Source of the DNA: Septoria linicola
Taxonomy: Eukaryota > Ascomycota > Dothideomycetes > Mycosphaerellales > Mycosphaerellaceae
NCBI GenBank assembly: GCA_024114885.1
Contig: CP099422.1
Span: forward strand, 806,001-870,000
DNA length: 64,000 bases
Direction of reading: 5' to 3'
The translations under genes were made by a program, and so were the position numbers. Every line of letters begins with the position of its first letter. The stretch's first letter is position 1. Positions 11,235-20,762 of this stretch are shown here, one piece after another. The notes beneath the pieces were generated by a model. It was not told the DNA's origin, made no database searches, and saw only the letters and a list, made by a program, of their open reading frames with translations.

Positions 11235-12613
11235 ATGGCCTCCAACCAAGCATACTTTCCTCGTACGTGTGCTCCTGCTGCAAATCGCCGTAACAGTCAC
11301 TGATCGATGTCTACAGCTCCTCCTGGAGGCAGCACTCCTCAAGCTCAAGGTGAGACTCGAGACCATGGCTGCAGCGGGGCCTCCAATTCCTGGAGCTGGA
11401 ACAGTCTACAACGCTGGCTTCCCCAGCTCCGCTCAGCCTACCTCTATTCCCAGAGCAACATATGGTCCTGACGCCAGCAACGTAGACGCACAGCAGCAGC
11501 AGCAACATTATCCACCACCTCCCTCAAACGATGCACACTATCCACCGCCCCCTCCGCAACAGCAACAATCGCAACAACAATTCGCACCTCCTCCTACCTT
11601 TGCTCCCCCACCCGCAGTGTCGCCCCTCTCACCACCTCTCCCGGACGGCAATGTTGGCAATGCACAGGCCAGGCCTGCATCGATGCAGCAGGAGGAGAGA
11701 ACGATACCCTACTATCCCGGCCCGCCAACCGACTCATATGCCACCGAGAAGCAGAAAGAGTCGGAGCCACCGGTAGCGGCCATGGCAAGTCCCAGACAAG
11801 CATCCTTCAATCGCCAATCTTCGATGCCGGGTGGTGCACCTCCACAAGGTCAATTTCAAGGGGCAGGAGCTACCGTGGACGATGTCGGCACGTTCAACGG
11901 AGGTTCGTACAGAATCTCGCATCGCGACACCAACACAATCGTCACGATTCAGCTGGCCATGGGATGTCCAATTCAAGTCAAGCCTGGTGCAATGATTGCC
12001 ATGTCTCCAACGATCACTGTCAAGGGGTCAGTGAAGTTCAGCATGAAGAAGTTGTTAGCACGAGGAGAAATGTCACACTCCACGTTCACAGGACCTGGCG
12101 AGCTGCTCCTGGCGCCTTTCGCGCTCGGCGATATCACTAACATTCGTTTGACGGGAAAAGGAGAGACGTGGTTTATAGGGAAAGATGCTTTCCTCGCGAG
12201 CACGCAAGGTGTGACCAAAGACTACGTGAGTCAAGCGCTGAGCAAGGCCATATTTTCTGGCGAAGGGCTGTTTGTATACAAGATCGGAGGTGGAGGAATT
12301 TGCTGGATCCAGAGTATGGGTGCCATCATTCGCAAAGATGTAAGATTCAACTCTCCCTCTCCTGCAAGTGCTAGACTGATTTCTTCTACAGCTCCGCGAA
12401 GGTGAAAAGTACATCATCGACAACGGGCATCTGGTGGCGTGGAACTGCAACTATGTTCTCGAACGAGTCGCAAGTGGAGGCATCATCAGCAACATGAGTG
12501 CTGGTGAAGGTCTTGTCTGCAAGTTCTCTGGCCCAGGCACTGTATTCATGCAGACGAGAAACCCTGCCGCGTTTGGGCAGTATATGGCCGCACATGGCGG
12601 CGGTGCTGCGTAG
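11235..12613 (+). CDS. AIM24 family mitochondrial biogenesis protein
   Basis: Member of the AIM24/TRAP-like beta-sandwich family. Yeast Aim24 is a mitochondrial inner-membrane protein that supports MICOS and respiratory function; family members also occur elsewhere, so location is inferred. Proposed exons are 11235..11262, 11375..12339 and 12392..12613 (404 aa). The last intron (52 bp; gtaaga..ctacag) is well supported, because splicing restores LREGEKYIIDNGHLVAWN and a short C-terminus. The 5' intron (112 bp, gtacgt..gcag) gives the start MASNQAYFPPGPP and is less certain; a start at the in-frame ATG at 11365 is the alternative. The N-terminal ~180 residues are Pro/Gln-rich. The conserved AIM24 domain covers about residues 195-395 and includes VKPGAMIAMSPTI and GPGELLLAP. 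Confidence 0.85.
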
Positions 12614-12880
12614 TGGCAGGGTCAGGGAAAAGGACCACGTCTGAACTTGATGCAACTTTTGGTCTGAGCATGGCAAGCAATGGAGTTTGTGGGATTCTAT
12701 GATACCTCTTGATGACAAAAGGATGGATGCTCATGAGCAAGTATTGACTGATCAGTTTGAGTCTCAGATACTGCTGTTGACACCTCTAGTGAACTGCTTT
12801 GTGCACATTTGGTTGGTCTACTCGAAGTCGACTCATTTACTCTATTGACTTCCATAAAGGACTTGCTACTAGCGTATAGT

Positions 12881-13351
12881 CTATGCCCAACCCACAAGCC
12901 GGATCGCAGCGGCTGATACAAGCTTCGCGATTAATGCTTCCAGTCCAGATTTCAGCAAGAGGACAAGAAACGTCCACATGACCCTGGGTTCGGAAGTGTT
13001 GGGCATGGCGGTTCTGAATATCTCGACGCCAGCTGCAGCGATCCATAGAAAGACACCAACCATGCCTGCAAGTGTAGCCTCGAGCTGTGTCTGCTTCAAG
13101 AATGCTGTTTGTTCCGCAAATCTGTCGGACTGTTCCACCAGCTGCCTGGTAGATTCTCTATCACTCGAATTGGCCGCATCCTGAGGAAGCGGGGCCAGTC
13201 TCGTGATGAGGACACCCCATGGTCGACCGAAGTAGCTACTGAGTCTCCAGTATACGGTAAGAAGTCCTATCGTAAGGATGATGATGCCAGCCATGCTCAG
13301 TCCAGTTGTGGCCGCGGACATGATGAAGGACATGTTGTCTTTTGCTGTCAT
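12881..13351 (-). CDS. Small multi-pass membrane protein, unknown function
   Basis: Hypothetical protein of 156 aa with three to four likely membrane segments. One lies near residues 14-37 (MAGIIILTIGLLTVYW region), one near 93-112 (GMVGVFLWIAAAGVEIF) and one or two near 124-155. A polar linker between the first two contains a short charged helix (about 57-85). The start ATG at 13351 is the first in frame. The reading frame stays open upstream to an acceptor-like site, so an extra 5' exon is possible but unsupported by a good donor. It is convergent with the AIM24 gene, 267 bp apart. No family was recognised. Confidence 0.5.
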   Translation of the reverse strand: MTAKDNMSFIMSAATTGLSMAGIIILTIGLLTVYWRLSSYFGRPWGVLITRLAPLPQDAANSSDRESTRQLVEQSDRFAEQTAFLKQTQLEATLAGMVGVFLWIAAAGVEIFRTAMPNTSEPRVMWTFLVLLLKSGLEALIAKLVSAAAIRLVGWA

Positions 13352-13960
13352 TTCGGTTCGACGTCGTATGAAGCCTGCGAGCTGAATAATAGGGGGGTCA
13401 GTCGGAAAGCAAAGAATGAGATCTGGAGTGAAGGAGCTGGTGAACTCTCAAGACGACGCAACATGAGATGACATCATTTGATATCTGAGTTCTATGGCCC
13501 TCAGATCGAGCCTGGCTTTGCAGCAGACAGCGCTCTGTAGCTACGCCCACAAGCCATGCGGTGCACAGCAGTACCTGACATGATCCTTGAGAAAACGAGC
13601 CTTGGCCAAGCACATGTAGCAAACCTGTCGCCGTGACCTTGCCGTTGACAGTATCGAAGTGTGATCAAATCGCCTTGCCGCGCGCCAGCTTGGTGGATGC
13701 GGTTCCGAAAGTCACTTGTCTAAGTAGAAGTGATCGGCCTTGTCGGCCTCACAGTCCTCTACCAGCTCTGGCAGCGTCCTTCAGCATCGTCCGCCGGCCT
13801 GGAAGCTCCGTCCTTGTTTGTGAAACAGAGACATCGCGTTCCCCATCATCTCGGTCTAAGTCGCCTTTCCCTTTGCGTCCCAATCAGGACTTGCAAGTGA
13901 GGGCCAACCTCGCGAGAGATCGACAGTTCGCCCTGCGACATCTGTTGTGCAGATATGTTT

Positions 13961-14144
13961 GTTCAAAAAAAAAAAGACAATTCTTGTGAGAGAACCGTCG
14001 GCGCGCCGTAGCCGTAGCGTCTTGTACAAATGAATACACCTTCGCTCTTCGTGAGAGGAGCTGGTGATCCAGATGTAATGCTCCGCGGAGGCTTGGCCCG
14101 GCAATTCTTGCAAGAAGTTGCACGTGCGAGGTGAGGAAATGATT
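13961..14144. repeat. Tandem duplication, copy A
   Basis: Starts gttcaaa followed by an A-run and a gacaa..gtgag block, then ccgtcgg.gcgccg, then gctcttcgt..agctggtgat, and ends with cttgcaagaa. The same ordered blocks recur in copy B about 155-184 bp further on. Copy A is slightly longer than copy B. Confidence 0.6.
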
Positions 14145-14285
14145 GTTCAAAGAAAGACAACACTCGTGAGGGTGCCGTCGGTGCGCCGCAGCAACTTGAC
14201 GACCGGCACACCGCGCTCTTCGTAGAAGAGCTGGTGATTTGGAAGTATAGCCCAGCAGCTCTTGCAAGAACATGCGTGGGCGACG
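14145..14285. repeat. Tandem duplication, copy B
   Basis: Contains the same blocks in the same order as copy A with point differences and several small deletions. Alignment was by eye; identity was not computed. Confidence 0.6.
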
Positions 14286-14354
14286 AATTCAACCACAATG
14301 AGCCATGAGCGTTGGCGAGTGCGAGCGCAGGCGAAGCAGAGTGGGCCTGGGGTG

Positions 14355-14374
14355 GTGGCCCTTGCAAGGGCCAC
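14355..14374. repeat. Perfect 20-bp palindrome
   Basis: GTGGCCCTTGCAAGGGCCAC is its own reverse complement over all 20 bases. It sits just downstream of the tandem duplication and about 0.8 kb upstream of the forkhead gene. It could be a dimeric protein-binding site or chance. Confidence 0.6.
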
Positions 14375-15189
14375 GACACCAGGGAGTTTCACCAAAAGCG
14401 TGGAGGAGAGAAGCAAGAAAAGCGAACGCGAATTTGAGAATGGTATACAGAATACAGAATTTCGCGCTAAGAGCGGAACATCCCGCGCTGAAGAAGTTCT
14501 CCATATCGTTGGACCAACGATCGTAGTCCTTGACGATCATTTTGGGCTCTGTTATGGAAGAACATGCGCAAGTTATGCTCGAGAAGATCATGTCACGCTG
14601 TAGATATCTGCTAAACATGTGGAAAATGTAACATCCTTTGGCGGAGATCCTAGTGCATGTCTTCTGCTTGGACAGATTCTGTGGACTCCGTGCCACGCAA
14701 GAGCATGGATGTCAGAGGGCCACATCGCATGGCCACCACTGCATCAAGCCTTTCGCGATGCGTTTAAGCCCATAGCTGGCATGTGAAGTGAGCTTCAGTG
14801 AGGTGCATGGCTAGCGCAATCCTCGTTGCGAGACCCCTGGCGGGGCGCCGGGTAGGACTAGTTACTGATCTTCTCATCTAGACGCTCACCGTACATCTTC
14901 AAACCACATCACGTCGCGCCGTGCTCCACCTGGCCCTTGCCGCCGATACCTGACCGCAGTCCTTCGAAGCCCTCGAGTCCAATTCCACGCCCTCATCGTG
15001 GTGTCTGCAGTTTCTGCGACCTGAACGTGGTCGCGACTGCCCGGTAAAAGTCACTTTCAGCGAGCGGACCTTCTCGATCGAAGACTCGACCGGACACGCG
15101 CCTTCCTGCTGCTCGTCGACCACCGAACTGTCCTCTCTCCACACGTCGGATAGCGAAATGCAGCCGGTCCGCAACTTTTACTTCAAGCG

Positions 15190-18100
15190 ATGGAAAGCAG
15201 CGGACTTGCGGTCGCCGCCCCGGCGCCATCATTGCCGAATGGCATAACAATAAAGGACACCAGCAATCATATGGCCATGCACCAAATGTCACTGGCCGAC
15301 ACAACGGAGCTCTTTGCAAGAACTCCACAGGACAAGGTCGACAATGGCGAAAACCACAGCGCAGTAGAGACTGCTGGAGCGATTGAGCCCGAGAGCAAGG
15401 ATAGTAACACCAGTAACGCGTTAATGGCTTCGCGCGATATCATGACTTCTTCCAACCAGGAGAACGGCAGGGCCGAGGAGGCTACAATCGAGCCGGCAGC
15501 GGAGAGAGTGGTCACCAGTGAGAACGACCTGAGCAACCTGGACACCCCAGCCCGCCCGACACACGACCATGGTATCGAGAGCAACATGCGGGATACGCTT
15601 GATGCAGATGTTACGGAAAATGCTCTGTTCAAAGTTGAAAGCTTACCGCAGTATCAAGCACCTGACTTGAGCCTGTTTGAATCCTTCTCCGCGCCAGAGA
15701 CAATGCCGGCCAGCCAGGACTTCTCTTCGGACCATGCTCTTGTTGCGGAGCCGAGCACTCCAACCCATACCCAAGGTGCACACACTGCCTCGCCTCCTGT
15801 GGTTGAAGAAGAGGCCAGTGTGCATCAGGCCTATGCGATGCTCAAGTTTCCAGACAGCTACTACTATGTCAAGTCTGTCAATCTAGTAATCACGCGCGAT
15901 GAGCGCTTCTACAAACTCTATCGTGAGGAGAAGAAGACTCTAAGAAGGAAAGACAAGGCACAGCGCCGTGCACAACAGACACTGGACAACTATGCAAGAG
16001 AACCCAGCCACCATTCGCAGTATGGCGGCGACGATGTCGACGAAGCGCTCGTTGGAAGACCTGTTCACGGACTGCTCAGCACATACAGTGATGTTGGAGG
16101 CGCGGTCTCCTATGTTGACCCAGATTCCGCATTCGAGTCCGCGACAGCTCTTTTATATCGCAGCCGTCGTAGCAAGAACAACTCTTCCTCAAATCATTCT
16201 ATAGCACCACGCAGCTTGCATGAATTCGAATATGGCGACGAGCTCCTGGATGAAGCAGTTAACGATGCCGACGGTAAGGCCCTCGATCGGCAAGAGTGGG
16301 CGCAAGTCGCAATACATCCACAGCATGGCCCAGACATTGAGAAGATCTCTCGAGAGCATCTGATTATTCGATACGACGGCATCAGGCGGTCGTGGGTGAT
16401 GGACGTCATTGGGAATCGTGTGCTGCATAATGGCGAGCTTCGCAGCAGGGGCGAGAGCAACATTGATCTCAACCATGATGACGAAATCATCATCATTTCT
16501 GTAAGCTTCCGCTTCATGCTACCAATCGACCAGGAATTAGAAGTCCTGGACAGTGTCGAGTATGATGAAGACGACGAAGAAATGGACGACGAGCTTGAAA
16601 CCAGCCCGGCTGCGCGAAGGATGACAGACACGATCGATCTTGACAGTGATGACGAAGGTGAGTCATCAGAGGAAGATGTGCCTTTGGCACAGCAGCATAA
16701 GTCGAGTAAAGGCAAAGGTAAAGGGAAGAAGCCAAAAGGCAAGGAGCCTAAACCTAAGCTCGTCAAGCTTAAGCTCACGAACAAGAATGCGAGCAAGAAG
16801 ACAGAAGTCACCGCTGATGCTGCAAAATCCGATGACAAGAAAGAGAAATCCAAAGGCAAGGCTCCCGCGAAAAGTGGTGGAAAGGTCCCACCCAAAACAG
16901 CAGGCAAACAGCCCGCAAAAGCCACCAAGACCACGCCAAAGGCCGAGAAGACAGGCGAGGAGCCAGTTGCCAAGGAAGAGCCCGACACAAGCAAGCCTAG
17001 CAATGAAGAGCAGGTGGTGCCGTCCACAGAAGCGCCCCCTACAGATGCTACACAAGCTCTTCAGCCCCCGCAGGCGACGCAAGCTTCGCCGCCAGCTCCC
17101 ATCAATCTGGATGCTAATTCCGCTTTCGCCGGCGCTGACCCATCACAGCTGCCACAAAAGCGCAAAGGACCCGGTCGGCCTCCAAAGAACGGTCTCATCT
17201 CGAAACGTGATGATGCTGGCGTCAAGCGCAAGGTGAAAGAATATGAACGCCAAGGTCTAGCGCTGCCTCCGATGAACGAGCTCTTGGAGCTGGTGCGTGC
17301 TGAGCAGAGGCAGAAAGATGCTGCGGCTAAGGCTGCCTCACGGGGCGAGGCAGCTCCAGACATGGCAATGCAGAACATCGACCCACGCATGCAAAGCTAC
17401 AACGTATCCTACCCTTCGGCCACTCCTACACAGCCTCAGCAGACTGTCCCTACGGGCAGCGGCACTCCAAATGACTTGCCTGCCGCGAGATCGACGAGTC
17501 CTCGACCACGCCGACCCGCCAAATCACCTTCGCCGATGCCTGCGCAAGAGACATTTTCTGAAGAACAGCTTAAGAAACCAACTATTACATATGTCTTCAT
17601 CATTGACGAGATTCTTCAGGACCCTGCACTTGACGGTCAAGCAGACCTACAAACCATCTATGACAAGATACAAAAGCGTTGGCCGTACTTCAAGTACGGC
17701 ACGACGACCAATGGCTGGCAGAGCAGCGTCCGCCATAATTTACTGCAGTGTCCTCGATTCGTTGAGTCTGGCAAAAGCGGCAAGGGCAAGTATTGGAAGA
17801 TTAACTTCGAGCACGAACTTGATCCGAAGAAGAGGAAGCAAGTAACACCGCCGCCGAGTGCAATGCCACGCAATGGCTCGAACGGAGCGCCGTTTCAACA
17901 GGCTTATAACACGTCGTATCCTCAAGGTGGGCATATGCATCAGAGTCCGTACAATGCAGGCGCTTACCCTGCTGCAGGCCCTTCGGGCTCGGCCAATGCT
18001 CCATCCATGGGTCAACCAGGAAACGGGCAGTACGCGCAGTCAGCCTATGGCCAACAGCCGAATGGAAATAGACCGCCGTCGCAACAGCCTCAGCCATCTC

Positions 18101-19662
18101 AGCCGCAGCCTCCGCAGCCCTTCGCGACCATCGTTCAGGCAATCATTTCCTATCAAGTGCAGTTTCTCGGCCCACACAAAGATAAACCCACACATGGTCC
18201 AGCTGAGGAGCAGTTCAATCAAGCTCTGAATCACTATTCGGAGCTGCACGCTGGAAACACACCTCCGACGGAAGGCAAGGTAGACGAGACTCAGGATCCG
18301 TTCAAGACCTTGAAGGACATCTTCATTCGGTACGGTCAAGGCGACACGCGAGGATCTCAGAACGATAATACTCAAAGCACGGGCACAGCACCTGGTGCAA
18401 CTGCTCCACCTGCGCCTGCACCCGCGGCGCCGCCAGCTCAGGCTCAGACTCAGGCTCAGACTCACACTCCTGCCGCGCCGATGCCAACGCAAAATGCAGC
18501 GCCAAGCGGTGCGAATGTGTCAGCGCCAACGACGGTCCCACCATCGATGCAGCCTGCCCAACCACGCCCAGGCGCAGTATCAGCTAATGGCCCACCAAGC
18601 ATCACCAATGGTCCACAAACGGCAGCGCAGGGGCCATTGCAACAGTCTGGACCTCCTCGGGTCGTGCCTCATACCATGCAGCAATCGCAGACGCCGCTAG
18701 CACAAGGCACGTCAGCAGTCCCGCCGTCTCAGCAGAATCGGACTCCTGCGGTCACGACAAGCACTGCCCAAGCTCCTCGCCCTGCACAGGTTCAAGCTGG
18801 TCCGGCCCCGCTACAACGAGGTGGACCTCCCACAGCTCTGCCCCAGGGCCCTTCCCAGCCTGTTCAGACAGTGCCGCAAGGCACAGTGGTGCAGCCTAGC
18901 AGTGTTGCAAGATCTCCAACAGGACCAAGTGCTCCGATTGCTAGACCGCCGCAGGCATCGCCATCCGGCGCTCCCATTGCCAGACCTAGTGTACCGCAGC
19001 AGCCCGGTCGCCCTGTATCAACTGCGCCGTCAACCTCTACGGTGCCGCCCGTCTCTCAAGGGCCGCAACAGCAAAGCTCCGCGACAAAGCTGCCGCCATC
19101 AGTCGCGCCGCCACAGCCGCAGTTACCAAAGCCTCCTGTCAACGGCAACATAAGTACACCGACACACCAGACCCGGCCTGTGGCAGGAATCGTTGCGCCA
19201 AGTCCTGCTGGAGCTGAGCAGAAGCCTCTAGCTGCCGGCGGTCCACCGAGCTCCAAGCCGCCATCTGGGCAACAACCTTCACCAGCACCGAAGATTGTTA
19301 CCGCTGGCAGCACGGACCCAACCACAGCACAAATGCCGCAACCAAGGCCTCCGCTTCCCGCTGCCGACATCAGCGCATCGCGTCCGAGTGTCGCGCCGCA
19401 GCCACCCGTTGCAAATCTCAAACGTCCAGCAGAGGTGAGCAGCGGAGAACAGGAAGCGAAACGGCTCAAAAGTGAAGCAGGGCCTCCGGCATCACTGCCA
19501 CAGCCACAAGCTGCCGCAGCTGCAACCTCACCTGGTACCAGACCAACCAGTGCAGGCGTGAAGCGCTCTGCCGAGGAGAGTTCTGAAGATCATGAAGCGA
19601 AGAGAGCGAGAACGACCCAGGAATCTGACTCGCGCGTTCCTACACCTTCTGGGACTGCTTGA
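15190..19662 (+). CDS. FHA-forkhead transcription factor, Fhl1-like
   Basis: Large single-exon nuclear regulator (1490 aa) pairing an FHA phosphothreonine-binding domain with a forkhead DNA-binding domain. Yeast Fhl1, of similar architecture, controls ribosomal-protein genes. The first FHA-like strands appear near residues 213-245 (AYAMLKFPDSYYYV). The rest (ISREHLIIRYDG ... VLHNGE ... DEIIIISVSFRF) lies at about 345-442, so the domain is interrupted by roughly 100 residues of charged, Ser-rich insert. An acidic stretch and a Lys/Pro-rich stretch follow, then an AT-hook-like GPGRPPKNG near 657. The forkhead domain spans about 795-885 and ends in the recognition region WQSSVRHNLLQCPRF and a KKRK basic tail. 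The remaining ~600 residues are Pro/Gln/Ala-rich. Assignment to Fhl1 rather than Fkh1/2 is by domain flavour. Confidence 0.85.
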   Translation: MESSGLAVAAPAPSLPNGITIKDTSNHMAMHQMSLADTTELFARTPQDKVDNGENHSAVETAGAIEPESKDSNTSNALMASRDIMTSSNQENGRAEEATIEPAAERVVTSENDLSNLDTPARPTHDHGIESNMRDTLDADVTENALFKVESLPQYQAPDLSLFESFSAPETMPASQDFSSDHALVAEPSTPTHTQGAHTASPPVVEEEASVHQAYAMLKFPDSYYYVKSVNLVITRDERFYKLYREEKKTLRRKDKAQRRAQQTLDNYAREPSHHSQYGGDDVDEALVGRPVHGLLSTYSDVGGAVSYVDPDSAFESATALLYRSRRSKNNSSSNHSIAPRSLHEFEYGDELLDEAVNDADGKALDRQEWAQVAIHPQHGPDIEKISREHLIIRYDGIRRSWVMDVIGNRVLHNGELRSRGESNIDLNHDDEIIIISVSFRFMLPIDQELEVLDSVEYDEDDEEMDDELETSPAARRMTDTIDLDSDDEGESSEEDVPLAQQHKSSKGKGKGKKPKGKEPKPKLVKLKLTNKNASKKTEVTADAAKSDDKKEKSKGKAPAKSGGKVPPKTAGKQPAKATKTTPKAEKTGEEPVAKEEPDTSKPSNEEQVVPSTEAPPTDATQALQPPQATQASPPAPINLDANSAFAGADPSQLPQKRKGPGRPPKNGLISKRDDAGVKRKVKEYERQGLALPPMNELLELVRAEQRQKDAAAKAASRGEAAPDMAMQNIDPRMQSYNVSYPSATPTQPQQTVPTGSGTPNDLPAARSTSPRPRRPAKSPSPMPAQETFSEEQLKKPTITYVFIIDEILQDPALDGQADLQTIYDKIQKRWPYFKYGTTTNGWQSSVRHNLLQCPRFVESGKSGKGKYWKINFEHELDPKKRKQVTPPPSAMPRNGSNGAPFQQAYNTSYPQGGHMHQSPYNAGAYPAAGPSGSANAPSMGQPGNGQYAQSAYGQQPNGNRPPSQQPQPSQPQPPQPFATIVQAIISYQVQFLGPHKDKPTHGPAEEQFNQALNHYSELHAGNTPPTEGKVDETQDPFKTLKDIFIRYGQGDTRGSQNDNTQSTGTAPGATAPPAPAPAAPPAQAQTQAQTHTPAAPMPTQNAAPSGANVSAPTTVPPSMQPAQPRPGAVSANGPPSITNGPQTAAQGPLQQSGPPRVVPHTMQQSQTPLAQGTSAVPPSQQNRTPAVTTSTAQAPRPAQVQAGPAPLQRGGPPTALPQGPSQPVQTVPQGTVVQPSSVARSPTGPSAPIARPPQASPSGAPIARPSVPQQPGRPVSTAPSTSTVPPVSQGPQQQSSATKLPPSVAPPQPQLPKPPVNGNISTPTHQTRPVAGIVAPSPAGAEQKPLAAGGPPSSKPPSGQQPSPAPKIVTAGSTDPTTAQMPQPRPPLPAADISASRPSVAPQPPVANLKRPAEVSSGEQEAKRLKSEAGPPASLPQPQAAAAATSPGTRPTSAGVKRSAEESSEDHEAKRARTTQESDSRVPTPSGTA

Positions 19663-20762
19663 GATTCGGATTGCAGAGAACTAATGAAATCGACTGATGT
19701 GATTATTGACTTTTGATTTGACAGCGTTTTAGCAAGCGAGGTGTTTAGGGAAAAGAGGCCAAATGTACTCAAGTACACGAATGAATGATTGAACGCTTTG
19801 ACACTATGTGATCATTTCTTGTACAAATCGCGTCGCTCTCACATCTCGATGCCGCAATGTTTTGTGATGTAATCCTTCTCAGACATGGCGTTGATACCAG
19901 GCACACCACTTCACAAATACCGACCCGTTACAACGTCCCGTCACCGGCGACAGCCAGGTACGCAATCCAGATCGTGGGTACCGCAAACCCAAGAATCTGT
20001 CAAATGTCTCGGCCTGACAGCGACAGTAAGAATTAAGAGAACCATCTGTGAAGAAGAAAAAAAGCCACGCGGTGCCGTGCCGCTGCCATGCCGCTGTGAA
20101 GAAGAAGAGAATTGGAAGCCTTCTAGCTCGACGTCTGCCGACTGACCCAGAACCAGTGTTGGATGATTCCACATGCTCGGGCTCGCGTCTGGCCTCGTCG
20201 AAAGTGATTCCTTGGTACGGGGTGAGACATGCGATCCAACGCTGCGGTAGCGGGTCGATCGGCAGGAGGTGGTTTTTCGTTTGGTAGCTTTGCGTGGGTC
20301 TTCTTGGGTGTGTGGATTGTGAAGAGGTTTGTGACTAGCTAGGTACTGTAGTCCACTACCTTCTTGTTTGAGGTAGATTACATTTTCTCTGCGGGACGGA
20401 GGTCAAAGTGGTAGTTCCAGGGGGTCGGGACTCACGGCATTGTCGGGAGAGGGTCTGAGACAGAGGCGTTGATAGGTCTTGGCGGAGTGGGACGATGTGA
20501 GTGCGATGCGAATTGTGAGGTCTCGGGACTAATGGAATAGGTGATCGTGATGATGTAGTTAGGAGAAGATTGTGCACAGTGTTTTCGTTTACAGAGTTGG
20601 ACTGGATTGTTGTGAGTTTCCCGTCAAGGCACTGCGGTTGTGAGCCTTCCTGCTTGGGAGACAGTCCAATTATCTCTAGCATAGCCTGTAACAAAGGGAT
20701 TAGAATCATGAGGCATCTGCTTTCAGAATTGTATGTAGTATCAAACTTGTGGTTGTTTATGC
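19663..20762. other. Convergent intergenic region
   Basis: 1.1 kb between the tails of the forkhead and GUF1 genes. No supportable gene. A short direct repeat, ctgtgaagaagaa, occurs twice near 20046 and 20094, about 47 bp apart. Confidence 0.5.

Larger units (their letters stand above)
13352..15189. other. Intergenic region with a diverged tandem duplication
   Basis: 1.8 kb upstream of the forkhead gene. It contains an imperfect tandem duplication (about 13961-14285) and a perfect 20-bp palindrome, described separately. Short ORFs on both strands mirror the duplication rather than a protein family. Confidence 0.6.

Noticed and set aside
11350..11374. 25-bp GT..AG segment as a separate AIM24 intron
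   Set aside because: Too short for fungal splicing; a single 112-bp intron ending at the same acceptor explains the frame.
13884..14416. Overlapping minus-strand ORFs with internally repeated peptides
   Set aside because: The repetition comes from the DNA tandem duplication, seen in several frames at once, so not evidence of coding.
16194..17027. 277-aa antisense ORF inside the forkhead gene
   Set aside because: Low-complexity Ser/Leu mirror of the Glu/Lys/Asp-rich sense coding; no domain.
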